The notes: generated from the sequence alone by a model not told the origin. Counted from the first letter of the stretch, positions 1 to 5,013 are shown. The stretch is 5,013 nucleotides of DNA from CTSoil-075 sp964292325 (GCA_964292325.1 CAXYVG010000175.1:1-5013); one strand, 5' to 3'. Numbers and translations: made by a program.

Positions 1-867
1 TTCTGCTATTTTTCCCTTGCAAAACAAATCAACATGTTCTAGAAAAAAACCAATCAAGAGGTGTTTAAAAGGATGTTGGTCAGACTTCCCCTTCAATAAA
101 TTCGAGAAATAACTATAATCATCATCTGATTTAGGTAGAAGCCCATTATTCATCTCTGTTATTTGACTTGCTAATCGATACAGCGCAGTTGCAATTGATT
201 TCCTACGTACACGTCCAGCATCTGTTATATAACCTATATTTTTAAATCCCCTGAAATAATCTGTGAATTCCGCCTCTCCTTTTGTTATCGCTTTAAGCTT
301 TGACACTGAATAATTTGCGAAAGCATATGCTTGAAAGTTACAATGCCTATCATGCGATTCAAGTGATGGTAATAATTCCACTTGAATATGCGGGCGAGGT
401 GGCATTGGAATATGATATAACCATATCTTGTGTAAATAACAGGCTTCGATACCGGGTATCTGGTGACCTAAGTGCCAATATGTTACACCATACATTTCCA
501 TATTTTCTCTCGCACACATAGGGCAATATTTTAATGTAATTCTTTCATATTCTCTGAAATTAGTAAGCTGACATGCTCTACTTGCCGAATGTAATGCTAA
601 TGCATCACAATAGATTCGCTTACAGTAATGCGGTAAAAAAAAACTGAATAAGGGAAAGAGTGTCTGTTCTCTAAAAAGTATTTGCGCATCTTCACCACTA
701 TTTTCAGCCAATATTGAAAGATTCGAAGTCAGCCAAGGATGAATACTTGCCCTATCGTTACCAAACATAGTAGTAAGGAACATACTACGAGGTAAACCAA
801 TAAAAGTTAAACTACGAACTAAACGACTATATAAAGTTTCGTCTGGCAATGTAGAAGGAAGCCTCAT
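1..867 (-). CDS. tnsD: TnsD/TniQ-family transposition target-selection protein, partial (C-terminus beyond the left edge)
   Basis: The 289 visible residues match the N-terminal part of Tn7 TnsD, the sequence-specific DNA-binding protein that directs the TnsABC transposase to a chromosomal attachment site. Seen directly: the family opening LPDETLYSRL (residues 7-16), the block EQTLFPLFSFF (67-77) that parallels EHTLFPLYAPF of Tn7 TnsD, a zinc-binding set CPMC (115-118) followed by WHLGHQIPGIEACYLH (131-146) with C143 and H146 as the second metal pair, and a later HPFKHLLIGFFL block (265-276) typical of TnsD. The reading frame is open to the window edge, so it is not visibly broken. I start at the ATG preceding RLPS because GGAGG lies 5 nt upstream; an in-frame ATG 15 nt earlier lacks this. 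No tnsA, tnsB or tnsC is in view. A shorter TniQ is possible, but the length already exceeds the zinc-finger region, favouring TnsD. Confidence 0.88.
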   Translation of the reverse strand, partial: MRLPSTLPDETLYSRLVRSLTFIGLPRSMFLTTMFGNDRASIHPWLTSNLSILAENSGEDAQILFREQTLFPLFSFFLPHYCKRIYCDALALHSASRACQLTNFREYERITLKYCPMCARENMEMYGVTYWHLGHQIPGIEACYLHKIWLYHIPMPPRPHIQVELLPSLESHDRHCNFQAYAFANYSVSKLKAITKGEAEFTDYFRGFKNIGYITDAGRVRRKSIATALYRLASQITEMNNGLLPKSDDDYSYFSNLLKGKSDQHPFKHLLIGFFLEHVDLFCKGKIAE

Positions 868-936
868 ACCTACCTCCACCATAGTTAGAAATATGCCTTA
901 CAAGGTAAGATCACGGATTTTACTTTTAAGATAAAA
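868..936. other. AT-rich leader of tnsD with a small inverted repeat
   Basis: This short AT-rich stretch lies between the tnsD start and mobile-element debris. It contains a perfect small palindrome, CTTAC (897-901) - AAG - GTAAG (905-909), about 30-40 nt upstream of the tnsD start. It could be an operator for a regulator of transposition, but five-base arms are also expected by chance. I do not see a convincing -35/-10 pair. Confidence 0.2.
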
Positions 937-970
937 TGAATCGCCACGGATAATCTAGACACTTCCGAGC
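937..970. mobile_element. Probable terminal remnant of an IS3-family insertion sequence
   Basis: The sequence begins TGAATCGCCACGG and continues with TAATCTAGACACTTCCGAGC, which resembles the terminal inverted repeats of IS3-family elements (TGA at the tip, then a CGCC-rich block and a GACACTT block). No transposase reading frame follows, because recombinase-like coding begins only about 50 bp to the right. This is therefore at most a solo end left by deletion or recombination. Recognition is from memory of the family pattern, and no matching opposite end lies in the window. Confidence 0.35.
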
Positions 971-989
971 GTCTCCTCCGGGAACATAA

Positions 990-1202
990 TCAGTATATCG
1001 GAATATCTCTAAAAGTGAATGGGCCGTTTTGCCGGGATGCTTACAAGCGGGCGTTTCCCAGAAGCTGATGTACGCCACGCTCCGGAAGTTTGGAGCCCGC
1101 ATCAATGAAGCACTTGCGCTCAAAGAGCTGAAATTTATTCTTCATCCGCCTTACCTGGTTATAGAGCCAGGTACCCAAAGGCAGTGGGCTGGAAAGCGCT
1201 AG
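990..1202 (+). pseudogene. Tyrosine recombinase (integrase) fragment
   Basis: This is an open plus-strand frame of 70 codons, from just after an in-frame TAA (987-989) to a TAG (1200-1202), with no plausible start of its own. The translation contains EWAVLPGCLQAG, then YATLRKFGARINEALAL, then HPPYLVIEPGTQRQ. GARINEALAL corresponds to box I of phage-type tyrosine recombinases (compare GLRISELLAL), with its arginine as the first catalytic residue, and the following PPY segment fits the strand region after it. The N-terminal DNA-binding domain is missing, as are the second catalytic block (HxxR) and the active-site tyrosine, so it cannot be functional. It lies opposite to all the intact genes and abuts the putative IS end, consistent with an older integrase eroded by rearrangement. 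The minus-strand frame across the same bases (926-1123) is its shadow. Confidence 0.6.
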
Positions 1203-1244
1203 TTGGTGAGCGCCGTTGTTTTTTTGTGCAACGGCTTGTTAGGC
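1196..1244 (-). repeat. Structured element: two hairpins with an attC-like start
   Basis: Two inverted repeats lie here: GCGCT (1196-1200) with AGCGC (1209-1213), and GCCGTTG (1212-1218) with CAACGGC (1229-1235) around a 10-nt loop containing seven T. On the minus strand, 10 nt after the stop of the small TIR gene, the bases read GCCTAAC-AA-GCCGTTGCAC. This is how an integron attC site begins after a cassette gene: an RYYYAAC core, a 2-nt spacer, then a stem arm. A matching GTTRRRY core at the far end is absent; the nearest candidate is GTAAGGC on the minus strand near 1149-1155, which fails the motif. It may be a truncated attC, or simply a hairpin acting as a transcription end for one of the converging units. 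There is no U-tract after the stem for minus-strand transcripts. Confidence 0.35.
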
Positions 1245-1254
1245 ATATCATGTT

Positions 1255-1827
1255 TTACTTCGGTTTTTTCCCTTGCATCCAATCTCCAAACGTAACCCAT
1301 GACCCGGCGCCGCTATGTATATAAAAGCTTTCTAGAGTTAGATCTAAATAAGGGTACAGGCCTAGGTATTCTCTCCCATCAAACTCTTCATCATCATTTT
1401 CCATAATAGGCGCAACTGATACTCTTCCAGTTCGCGCATCCATATATCCTAACTCCCATGGCATCCAAACCGATTTTTCTGCTGAATTAGAAGTTAAATA
1501 GATTAGAGATGAGCAATTATTCATTCTATTACGCAGTACGGTTGCAGTAAATTCGCTTACTTTTCCTCTATCTAAATGCTCATCTTCTATCCAGTCAACA
1601 TATACGGAATAACCTTTTTCGATTAGCATGCTTCTAATTTGCATAACTATTCGCGCATCAGAATAAGCATGAGAAAGAAAAATATCGTAATGCTCAGAAA
1701 CGGAGAAAGATTCAAATGCTTTTTGCAGGCTATTTGCTGCCCAGCGCCTTTCACTGGCCCCCTCTAATAATGTTGTCTGTGTGGCATTGTAGCGACGAAG
1801 TATCTCAGATTTACGAATTATAGCCAT
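1255..1827 (-). CDS. Small TIR-domain protein (190 aa), putative NAD+-processing defence protein
   Basis: After an N-terminal extension of about 45 residues, a TIR domain fills roughly residues 46-142. YDIFLSHAYSDA (47-58) is the first strand and BB-loop lead-in, followed by YSVYVDWIEDEHLDR (73-87), CSSLIYLTSNSAEKSVWMPW (105-124) and ELGYMDARTGRVSVAPI (125-141). In TIR enzymes the glutamate of the WELG-type motif is the catalytic residue; here it would be E125. The family is the prokaryotic TIR type with PWELGYMD, found stand-alone in many defence islands. No signal peptide or membrane segment is visible. The start follows a modest ribosome site (GAGAAGAATA before ATG). It is more AT-rich than the SLOG and three-domain genes upstream and is separated from them by 263 nt, so it may be an independent unit or a later addition. 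The family assignment is firm; NADase activity and an immune role are inferred. Confidence 0.85.
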   Translation of the reverse strand: MAIIRKSEILRRYNATQTTLLEGASERRWAANSLQKAFESFSVSEHYDIFLSHAYSDARIVMQIRSMLIEKGYSVYVDWIEDEHLDRGKVSEFTATVLRNRMNNCSSLIYLTSNSAEKSVWMPWELGYMDARTGRVSVAPIMENDDEEFDGREYLGLYPYLDLTLESFYIHSGAGSWVTFGDWMQGKKPK

Positions 1828-2090
1828 TATTCTTCTCGTCTAAATTTTGCATCCATCTACCTAAAGGGTAACGACATGAAGCTAGTATTTGGTGATTATA
1901 CCTCTCTATGATTTTGATTTATGGATACGAATTGATTATTCAGGCACATATGGAAAATGCTTTGTAACCCAAGCGTATCCATCGTTATTGGCAGCTCCTT
2001 CCGAGGTATATCGCATTAACATCTATATGATGATAAGAAACCAAAATGGCCCTCGCTTGGTTTACAAAAATACAGGATCGTACAAGACAA
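1828..2090. other. Unassigned inter-gene region, possibly a degraded small gene
   Basis: No clean gene can be assigned here. On the plus strand an open frame runs from about 1889 (TTG or GTG start) to a TAA at 2114-2116, giving peptides such as YDFDLWIRIDYSGTYGK and overlapping the end of the SLOG gene. An ATG at 1876 with AAAGGG upstream is out of frame with it and stops after 11 codons. On the minus strand, two frames that could be joined by a frameshift give IPRKELPITMDTLGLQSIF and then RYNHQILASCRYPLGRWMQN, ending in the start region of the small TIR gene. The second peptide's RWMQ echoes the DWMQ near the end of the small TIR protein. I lean to a decayed minus-strand gene or non-coding leader, with low certainty. 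Confidence 0.25.
1895..1900 (-). promoter_or_regulatory. Candidate -10 box for the small TIR gene
   Basis: The minus strand reads TATAAT exactly, 68 nt upstream of the small TIR gene's ATG. The bases at the usual -35 distance (CATAAA at a 17-nt spacer) are a poor match to TTGACA and no TG extension precedes the box. It would allow this gene to be transcribed separately from the SLOG operon. In an AT-rich region a chance match is quite possible. Confidence 0.3.
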
Positions 2091-2660
2091 CTATTGATCA
2101 ACTAAATAACGGCTAAAGAGCGTGGCGAAATCTATATCTTCAAGCTCTCTCCCGCTGAAATAACCATTATCCCGTGCAAGATTAAGCGCCGCACCGCCTG
2201 GCGCGGCAACTGGAAGGATGAATGCCCCAGGATGGAACCGCCTAAAAATGTTGTATTCGACCTCAACACCATCCATCCCCCCAATGAAAACTGCACCGAT
2301 AAGATCTTTTCTGGAGAGCATCTGCTCGCGCATTAGTTGCAAGCTACCTTGAATGTCGCCGGGCACGGGGTCGGTATAAACCACGTTGTCAAATCGTTGA
2401 TTCTCTTCCGGGTAGCGACCTTCGAAGAAGCGGCTTTGATACAGGATGACAGAGTTAGTGTAATCAACCCCAAGATCTTCACAGATGCTCCAAATCATAG
2501 GGGTAATTGCTGGATGACCGCCCCATACGATTTTGTGCCTGCGAACGGTCGCAATAGTCAGTTCACGGACAGCGCACTGGATAAGAAATGGGTCAGCGGT
2601 CTCGTAATATTGCCCTCGTCCAATCACGGGGATACTTGCTGAGAGGAAAATCGCCGCCAT
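2091..2660 (-). CDS. Stand-alone SLOG-fold (LOG/DprA-like) nucleotide-binding protein associated with TIR proteins
   Basis: This 189-residue soluble protein has the Rossmann-like pattern of the SLOG superfamily. IFLSASIP (4-11) is the first strand, WGGHPAITPM (46-55) is a glycine-rich turn, AVFIGGMDGVEVEY (123-136) corresponds to the GGxGTxxE-like phosphate-binding block of LOG/DprA relatives with E133 and E135, and LPVAAPGGAALNLA (149-162) follows. SLOG domains bind nucleotides; in Thoeris ThsA the SLOG domain senses the cyclic ADP-ribose signal made by a TIR protein, and related families in conflict systems are predicted to sense or process such molecules. I chose the ATG at 2658-2660 over an upstream in-frame ATG (2700-2702) because GGAGGG lies 8 nt before it and because this places the gene 2 nt after the stop of the preceding TIR gene. 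That spacing implies translational coupling. No effector domain is fused, so it may be a sensor, a regulator or an enzyme. Confidence 0.75.
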   Translation of the reverse strand: MAAIFLSASIPVIGRGQYYETADPFLIQCAVRELTIATVRRHKIVWGGHPAITPMIWSICEDLGVDYTNSVILYQSRFFEGRYPEENQRFDNVVYTDPVPGDIQGSLQLMREQMLSRKDLIGAVFIGGMDGVEVEYNIFRRFHPGAFILPVAAPGGAALNLARDNGYFSGRELEDIDFATLFSRYLVDQ

Positions 2661-2675
2661 TTCTATACCCTCCAA
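2659..2675 (-). promoter_or_regulatory. Shine-Dalgarno site deciding the SLOG start, overlapping the preceding stop
   Basis: On the minus strand the sequence GGAGGG, 5 nt, TAG-like stop and ATG are packed into about 17 nt: the ribosome site lies within the last codons of the three-domain TIR gene and its TAG (2663-2665) is 2 nt before the SLOG ATG. Ribosomes finishing the upstream gene would reinitiate here, which favours fixed-ratio production of the two proteins. Confidence 0.6.
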
Positions 2676-3805
2676 TCTGCAAATTGCCAACTCGCCTCGC
2701 AAGCCTTAACCCATCGCGTGACTTGGATGTATTGACCCAGCCAATCCAAGTGACTAAGCCACTGAGGATGCAGGCCTACATGATCATAGAGTATGGCTAC
2801 GGATTCATCAGGAGAATTCATTGATGCTTCGTGCATAGTCGTGGAGGTCGGAACGCCCACCGTTGGATAAACCACAACCATGCGGTCATCGGGCAGACGC
2901 ACTCGAATCCCTCGGCCGGTGCCCATGCCAATCACTTCTCCACCGATAGTCTCAAGGCCTATTCGGAGATTGCTCATTAGGTTAACGGTACGCACCGCAT
3001 GGCTCTTGCTGCGGACTTCTTCAAGCTGCAGACAGATCCGGTCAATCGCGTGGTCACTAATACGTCCCGATACGACATCTAACTCACTCTCACCAAGCTC
3101 AGAAAGGCTTGCAGTCGCTAACCGCGCCGAGCACAGAACTCCCGGCCATCCTACTCGAAGAACACTGATACCCTTAGCCAAGGCCCTTCCGAACTCCGCT
3201 GCAGTCCATCGACTGTTAAAGTAGTCGGGAGTGTCGAGCATCAACAACACGTCAGAATCACAAAGCCGATGCCATAACATGGTCTGAAAATCTTCTGCCG
3301 GGGCAATACTATGTGTATCCAGGAAAACGTCAAAATGCCTAGCAGAGAGGGCATCGAACATCTGCAGTGCCGCCTGACGAGCCTCGTCTCGCCGATAACT
3401 TACAAAAACCCGACGTTGCTTCGGAAGCAGGCCTGCACACTCCAAAAGTGCAGTGGCTACCCTTTTTGCCCCACCATTGGCGTAGGACAAACAATTCAAT
3501 GGACGCAGGATCTCCGGTACATTGGTCGCCACTTCGCATAAATCAGACACGACGGGAACAACAGGCACACCGCTACGCAGCAAGCTAGGTAAGCTGGGAT
3601 GATCAGCACCTAATCCGCCGAAAAATACAACAGCAGCAGATCGCTGTTGATTAGGGATAAAAGTATCAGGACTAACTTCCCAGCCGATCTCCTGACCCAC
3701 CCTCAATCCAAACATGGAAACAGCATCAGTGACAGCGTTTTCAAGCTCAGAGAGTTGAGTAGCGGTCGGTAAGCCCAAAACAGCCAAACTATATATGAAT
3801 GACAT
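2663..3805 (-). CDS. Three-part protein with a central TIR domain, partner of the SLOG protein
   Basis: Three segments can be seen in 380 residues. Residues 1-125 form an alpha/beta domain with AAVVFFGGLGADHPSLPSLL (57-76) and SGVPVVPVVSD (78-88), a layout like a divergent TIR or receiver-like fold without an obvious active site. Residues 131-222 are a TIR domain: RRVFVSYRRDEARQAA (131-146), FDVFLDTHSIAPAEDFQ (158-174), CDSDVLLMLDTPDYFNSRW (182-200) and TAAEFGRALAKGISVLRVGW (201-220), where E204 sits at the catalytic glutamate position. Residues about 225-380 are a C-terminal region with GGEVIGMGTGRGIRVRLPD (288-306), YPTVGVPTS (313-321) and ILYDHVGLHPQWLSHLDWLG (338-357), which I recognise as conserved-looking but cannot name. 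No membrane segments are seen. A GAGG ribosome site lies 5 nt before the ATG. It lies 45 nt behind the 275-aa TIR gene and is coupled to the SLOG gene. Likely role: making or responding to a NAD-derived signal. Confidence 0.8.
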   Translation of the reverse strand: MSFIYSLAVLGLPTATQLSELENAVTDAVSMFGLRVGQEIGWEVSPDTFIPNQQRSAAVVFFGGLGADHPSLPSLLRSGVPVVPVVSDLCEVATNVPEILRPLNCLSYANGGAKRVATALLECAGLLPKQRRVFVSYRRDEARQAALQMFDALSARHFDVFLDTHSIAPAEDFQTMLWHRLCDSDVLLMLDTPDYFNSRWTAAEFGRALAKGISVLRVGWPGVLCSARLATASLSELGESELDVVSGRISDHAIDRICLQLEEVRSKSHAVRTVNLMSNLRIGLETIGGEVIGMGTGRGIRVRLPDDRMVVVYPTVGVPTSTTMHEASMNSPDESVAILYDHVGLHPQWLSHLDWLGQYIQVTRWVKACEASWQFADWRV

Positions 3806-3850
3806 CCATACCTCGCAGAAACCAACTAAATCCTCACAAAACAGAAATAC
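3806..3850. other. Short operonic gap between the two large TIR genes
   Basis: This 45-nt AT-leaning spacer contains the GAGG ribosome site of the downstream gene. No terminator hairpin or promoter is apparent, which supports co-transcription of the 275-aa TIR gene with the three-domain TIR gene. Confidence 0.4.
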
Positions 3851-4678
3851 CTAAATCTTAAATCTTGGCTCACTCCGTTGAACTTCACTGAACCCCACCT
3901 TGCTATACAACGTATCCAAGTGCGTCAACCCGCTTATTCGCCCGGCAAAACCAGCCTCGACTGATATTCCTTTATCTAGCCAACCATTAAACTCCTGTAG
4001 GCTCATTTCATGTTTCAGCTTCGGCAGGGGATAACTGAAGCCCGGCTCAAGAGCTCTACTTTCGCTCTTCATTTTCTCGAAACTCTCATTACCCTGTTGG
4101 AAAATTCTACGTTCCGAACGCTTGACACTTTTAGCAAATGTAAGCTCTGAAAAAATCCATGGAGATGACAGACGCCCCTCTCCAGACATGTAGTCATCGA
4201 TATTTATTGCGTTTTCAGTGCCCAAAAACATGAACAACTCTGATCGCTTTATCATTTGCTGTAAAGCCGCATTAAGGATCAAATGCACGTTGGTCGTTGT
4301 TCTGTTACGTAGATTGTAACTGTAATGGCTCCATCCCTGTGGTATACAGAATTTATCATCGATTTTCCGCAAAAGTTCGTCAGCATACCCCCAAACACAT
4401 GAGTCAACGAAAGCCGTGAGCCCAATATTCTCCAGGCTGAGGGCTATCCTAATGGCTTCGTCTTCATCAGCATGAGAATGAGAGATAAAAACATCAATAT
4501 CGTGCTGCGGAAAGATCGATTTCTGTATTTTGTCAGCATCAAGTATATTACGTCCATCAAGAAGGTATTTTTCGAGGCTGATCAACAGTTCCCCTTTTCT
4601 GGCCTTGTACGCCACTATTTCGTCAGAACTAAAACGAAATGTTGGGTAGATATTACTAACAGTTAGATCGATAAACAT
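3851..4678 (-). CDS. TIR-domain protein (275 aa)
   Basis: The TIR domain begins near residue 59: HDIDVFISHSHADEDEAIRI (59-78), GLTAFVDSCVWGYADELLRK (86-105), IKRSELFMFLGTENAI (143-158) and LSSPWIFSELTFAKSV (170-185). E178 in the PWIFSEL motif occupies the place of the TIR catalytic glutamate. The insertion containing YNLRNRTTTNVHLILNAALQ (121-140) marks a TIR subfamily that occurs stand-alone in bacterial defence regions and differs from the other two TIR proteins here. Residues 1-58 are an N-terminal cap and 190-275 a C-terminal extension of unknown function with EFNGWLDKG (229-237). The protein looks soluble. The start is supported by a GGGGGG tract 5 nt before the ATG. It is the first complete gene of the visible cluster and is probably co-transcribed with the three-domain TIR and SLOG genes. 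TIR identity is firm; enzymatic and immune roles are inferred from the family. Confidence 0.85.
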   Translation of the reverse strand: MFIDLTVSNIYPTFRFSSDEIVAYKARKGELLISLEKYLLDGRNILDADKIQKSIFPQHDIDVFISHSHADEDEAIRIALSLENIGLTAFVDSCVWGYADELLRKIDDKFCIPQGWSHYSYNLRNRTTTNVHLILNAALQQMIKRSELFMFLGTENAINIDDYMSGEGRLSSPWIFSELTFAKSVKRSERRIFQQGNESFEKMKSESRALEPGFSYPLPKLKHEMSLQEFNGWLDKGISVEAGFAGRISGLTHLDTLYSKVGFSEVQRSEPRFKI

Positions 4679-4709
4679 TAATTCCCCCCAGTCAAGACCT
4701 ACGTGCCAA

Positions 4710-4744
4710 GCGGATGTCTAAACGGGTAACGCTAGGGCATCCGC
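4710..4744 (-). repeat. Perfect 7-bp inverted repeat in the inter-gene leader
   Basis: GCGGATG (4710-4716) and CATCCGC (4738-4744) form perfect arms around a 21-nt loop, between the stop of the upstream gene and the ribosome site of the 275-aa TIR gene. No run of T follows the stem on the minus strand, so it is not a standard intrinsic terminator. It could be an operator, an attenuating or RNA-stabilising hairpin that sets the ratio of the flanking genes, or a footprint of recombination. Confidence 0.45.
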
Positions 4745-4750
4745 GCTTAA

Positions 4751-5013
4751 TTAAAATCGCTCCCACACCTCAACGTGTTGTCCGTCAAAGAATCTGGAGC
4801 GCACCTCAGCAAAGTGTTCTTTGCCAGCCTCATTGCCGCGTCGGACCATGTCTTGGATAGCTTCAGCATCATCCATCTTAATTTCATCACTGGTCTGTTG
4901 GTTAACACGCATATGACGTGTTGGACCCAAGAAACTTTGAGCGAGTACCAGAGCACCATGCTCTTGGGCTGCAAAAAAGAGATCTACACTGTGAGGTGCC
5001 CAGCCTACTTTGC
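4751..5013 (-). CDS. Unrecognised protein, C-terminal 87 residues only
   Basis: The minus-strand frame that ends in TAA at 4751-4753 is open to the right edge of the window. Its translation includes VGWAPHSVDLFFAAQEHGA, LVLAQSFLGPTRHMRVNQQ, a charged helix-like DEIKMDDAEAIQDMVRRGNE and an end HVEVWERF. The composition (acidic and basic residues in helical spacing, ordinary hydrophobic core) looks like genuine protein, unlike the 75-codon frame at 4747-4974 on the same strand, which reads through the same bases as a cysteine- and methionine-laden shadow. I do not recognise the family and see no catalytic motif in this portion. Its same-strand position 70-odd nt ahead of the TIR genes makes it a candidate first member of the cluster, though the intervening hairpin leaves open that it is a separate transcript. 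Confidence 0.65.
   Translation of the reverse strand, partial: KVGWAPHSVDLFFAAQEHGALVLAQSFLGPTRHMRVNQQTSDEIKMDDAEAIQDMVRRGNEAGKEHFAEVRSRFFDGQHVEVWERF

Noticed and set aside
300..521. Plus-strand 73-codon open frame inside tnsD
   Set aside because: It is antisense to the zinc-finger region of a convincing TnsD, and its peptide shows no family resemblance.
926..1123. Minus-strand 65-codon open frame
   Set aside because: The same bases read on the plus strand give a recognisable tyrosine recombinase box I. The minus-strand peptide is cysteine/histidine/proline scattered and spans the putative IS end.
1149..1244. A complete attC site of about 95 bp
   Set aside because: The left core would be GTAAGGC on the minus strand, which does not fit GTTRRRY, and the intervening sequence does not fold into the matched L and R arms. 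Only the half-site resemblance is kept.
2337..3588. Several plus-strand open frames of 73-114 codons opposite the SLOG and three-domain TIR genes
   Set aside because: They lie antisense to two genes with clear domain motifs and correct ribosome sites. Their translations are arginine/serine-rich or lack any pattern, as expected for shadows of GC-richer coding sequence.
2091..4678. Calling the cluster a canonical Thoeris system (thsA/thsB)
   Set aside because: There is no Sir2-SLOG fusion and no Macro or transmembrane effector in view. The SLOG protein is stand-alone and two TIR proteins accompany it, so only an analogy is justified.
4747..4974. Minus-strand 75-codon open frame with an ATG start
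   Set aside because: A different minus-strand frame over the same bases is open to the window edge, has ordinary protein composition and a proper stop, so this one is a shadow.
1..5013. CRISPR array, tRNA or rRNA genes
   Set aside because: I saw no regularly spaced direct repeats and no tRNA-like cloverleaf or rRNA signature on either strand.

Overview
The window is a mosaic accessory region, probably from a gammaproteobacterium such as Shewanella, Vibrio, Aeromonas or Pseudomonas. The host is inferred from the type of mobile genes, not from any marker. Every supported intact gene is on the minus strand, so the text below reads from right to left. By eye the base composition shifts: the left end and the small TIR gene are AT-rich, while the two central genes are clearly richer in GC. 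This fits an assembly of parts with different origins.

Right part (2091-5013) holds the core. An unrecognised protein enters from beyond the window (C-terminal 87 residues). After 70 nt with a hairpin comes a 275-residue TIR protein (3851-4678). After 45 nt comes a 380-residue three-part protein with a central TIR domain (2663-3805). Only 2 nt later comes a 189-residue stand-alone SLOG-fold protein (2091-2660). Bacterial TIR domains typically consume NAD+ or make cyclic ADP-ribose signals, and SLOG domains bind or process such nucleotides, as in the SLOG part of Thoeris ThsA. The set therefore reads as a nucleotide-signalling anti-phage or abortive-infection module. It has no Sir2 and no membrane effector in view, so it is not a canonical Thoeris pair.

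Middle part (1203-2090) has a third, small TIR protein (190 aa) of a different TIR family, with a perfect TATAAT box 68 nt upstream. It is separated from the SLOG gene by 263 nt that I cannot assign cleanly. Those bases show a plus-strand small ORF and competing minus-strand broken reading frames. Just after its stop is a structured element that starts like an integron attC site but lacks a convincing second half.

Left part (1-1202) has a TnsD/TniQ-type target-selection protein of a Tn7-like transposon, running off the left edge. Behind it are debris of mobile DNA: a short sequence resembling an IS3-family terminus and a plus-strand fragment of a tyrosine recombinase that keeps only the first catalytic-arginine region. 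The simplest reading is a TIR/SLOG defence module carried as cargo on or next to a Tn7-like element.
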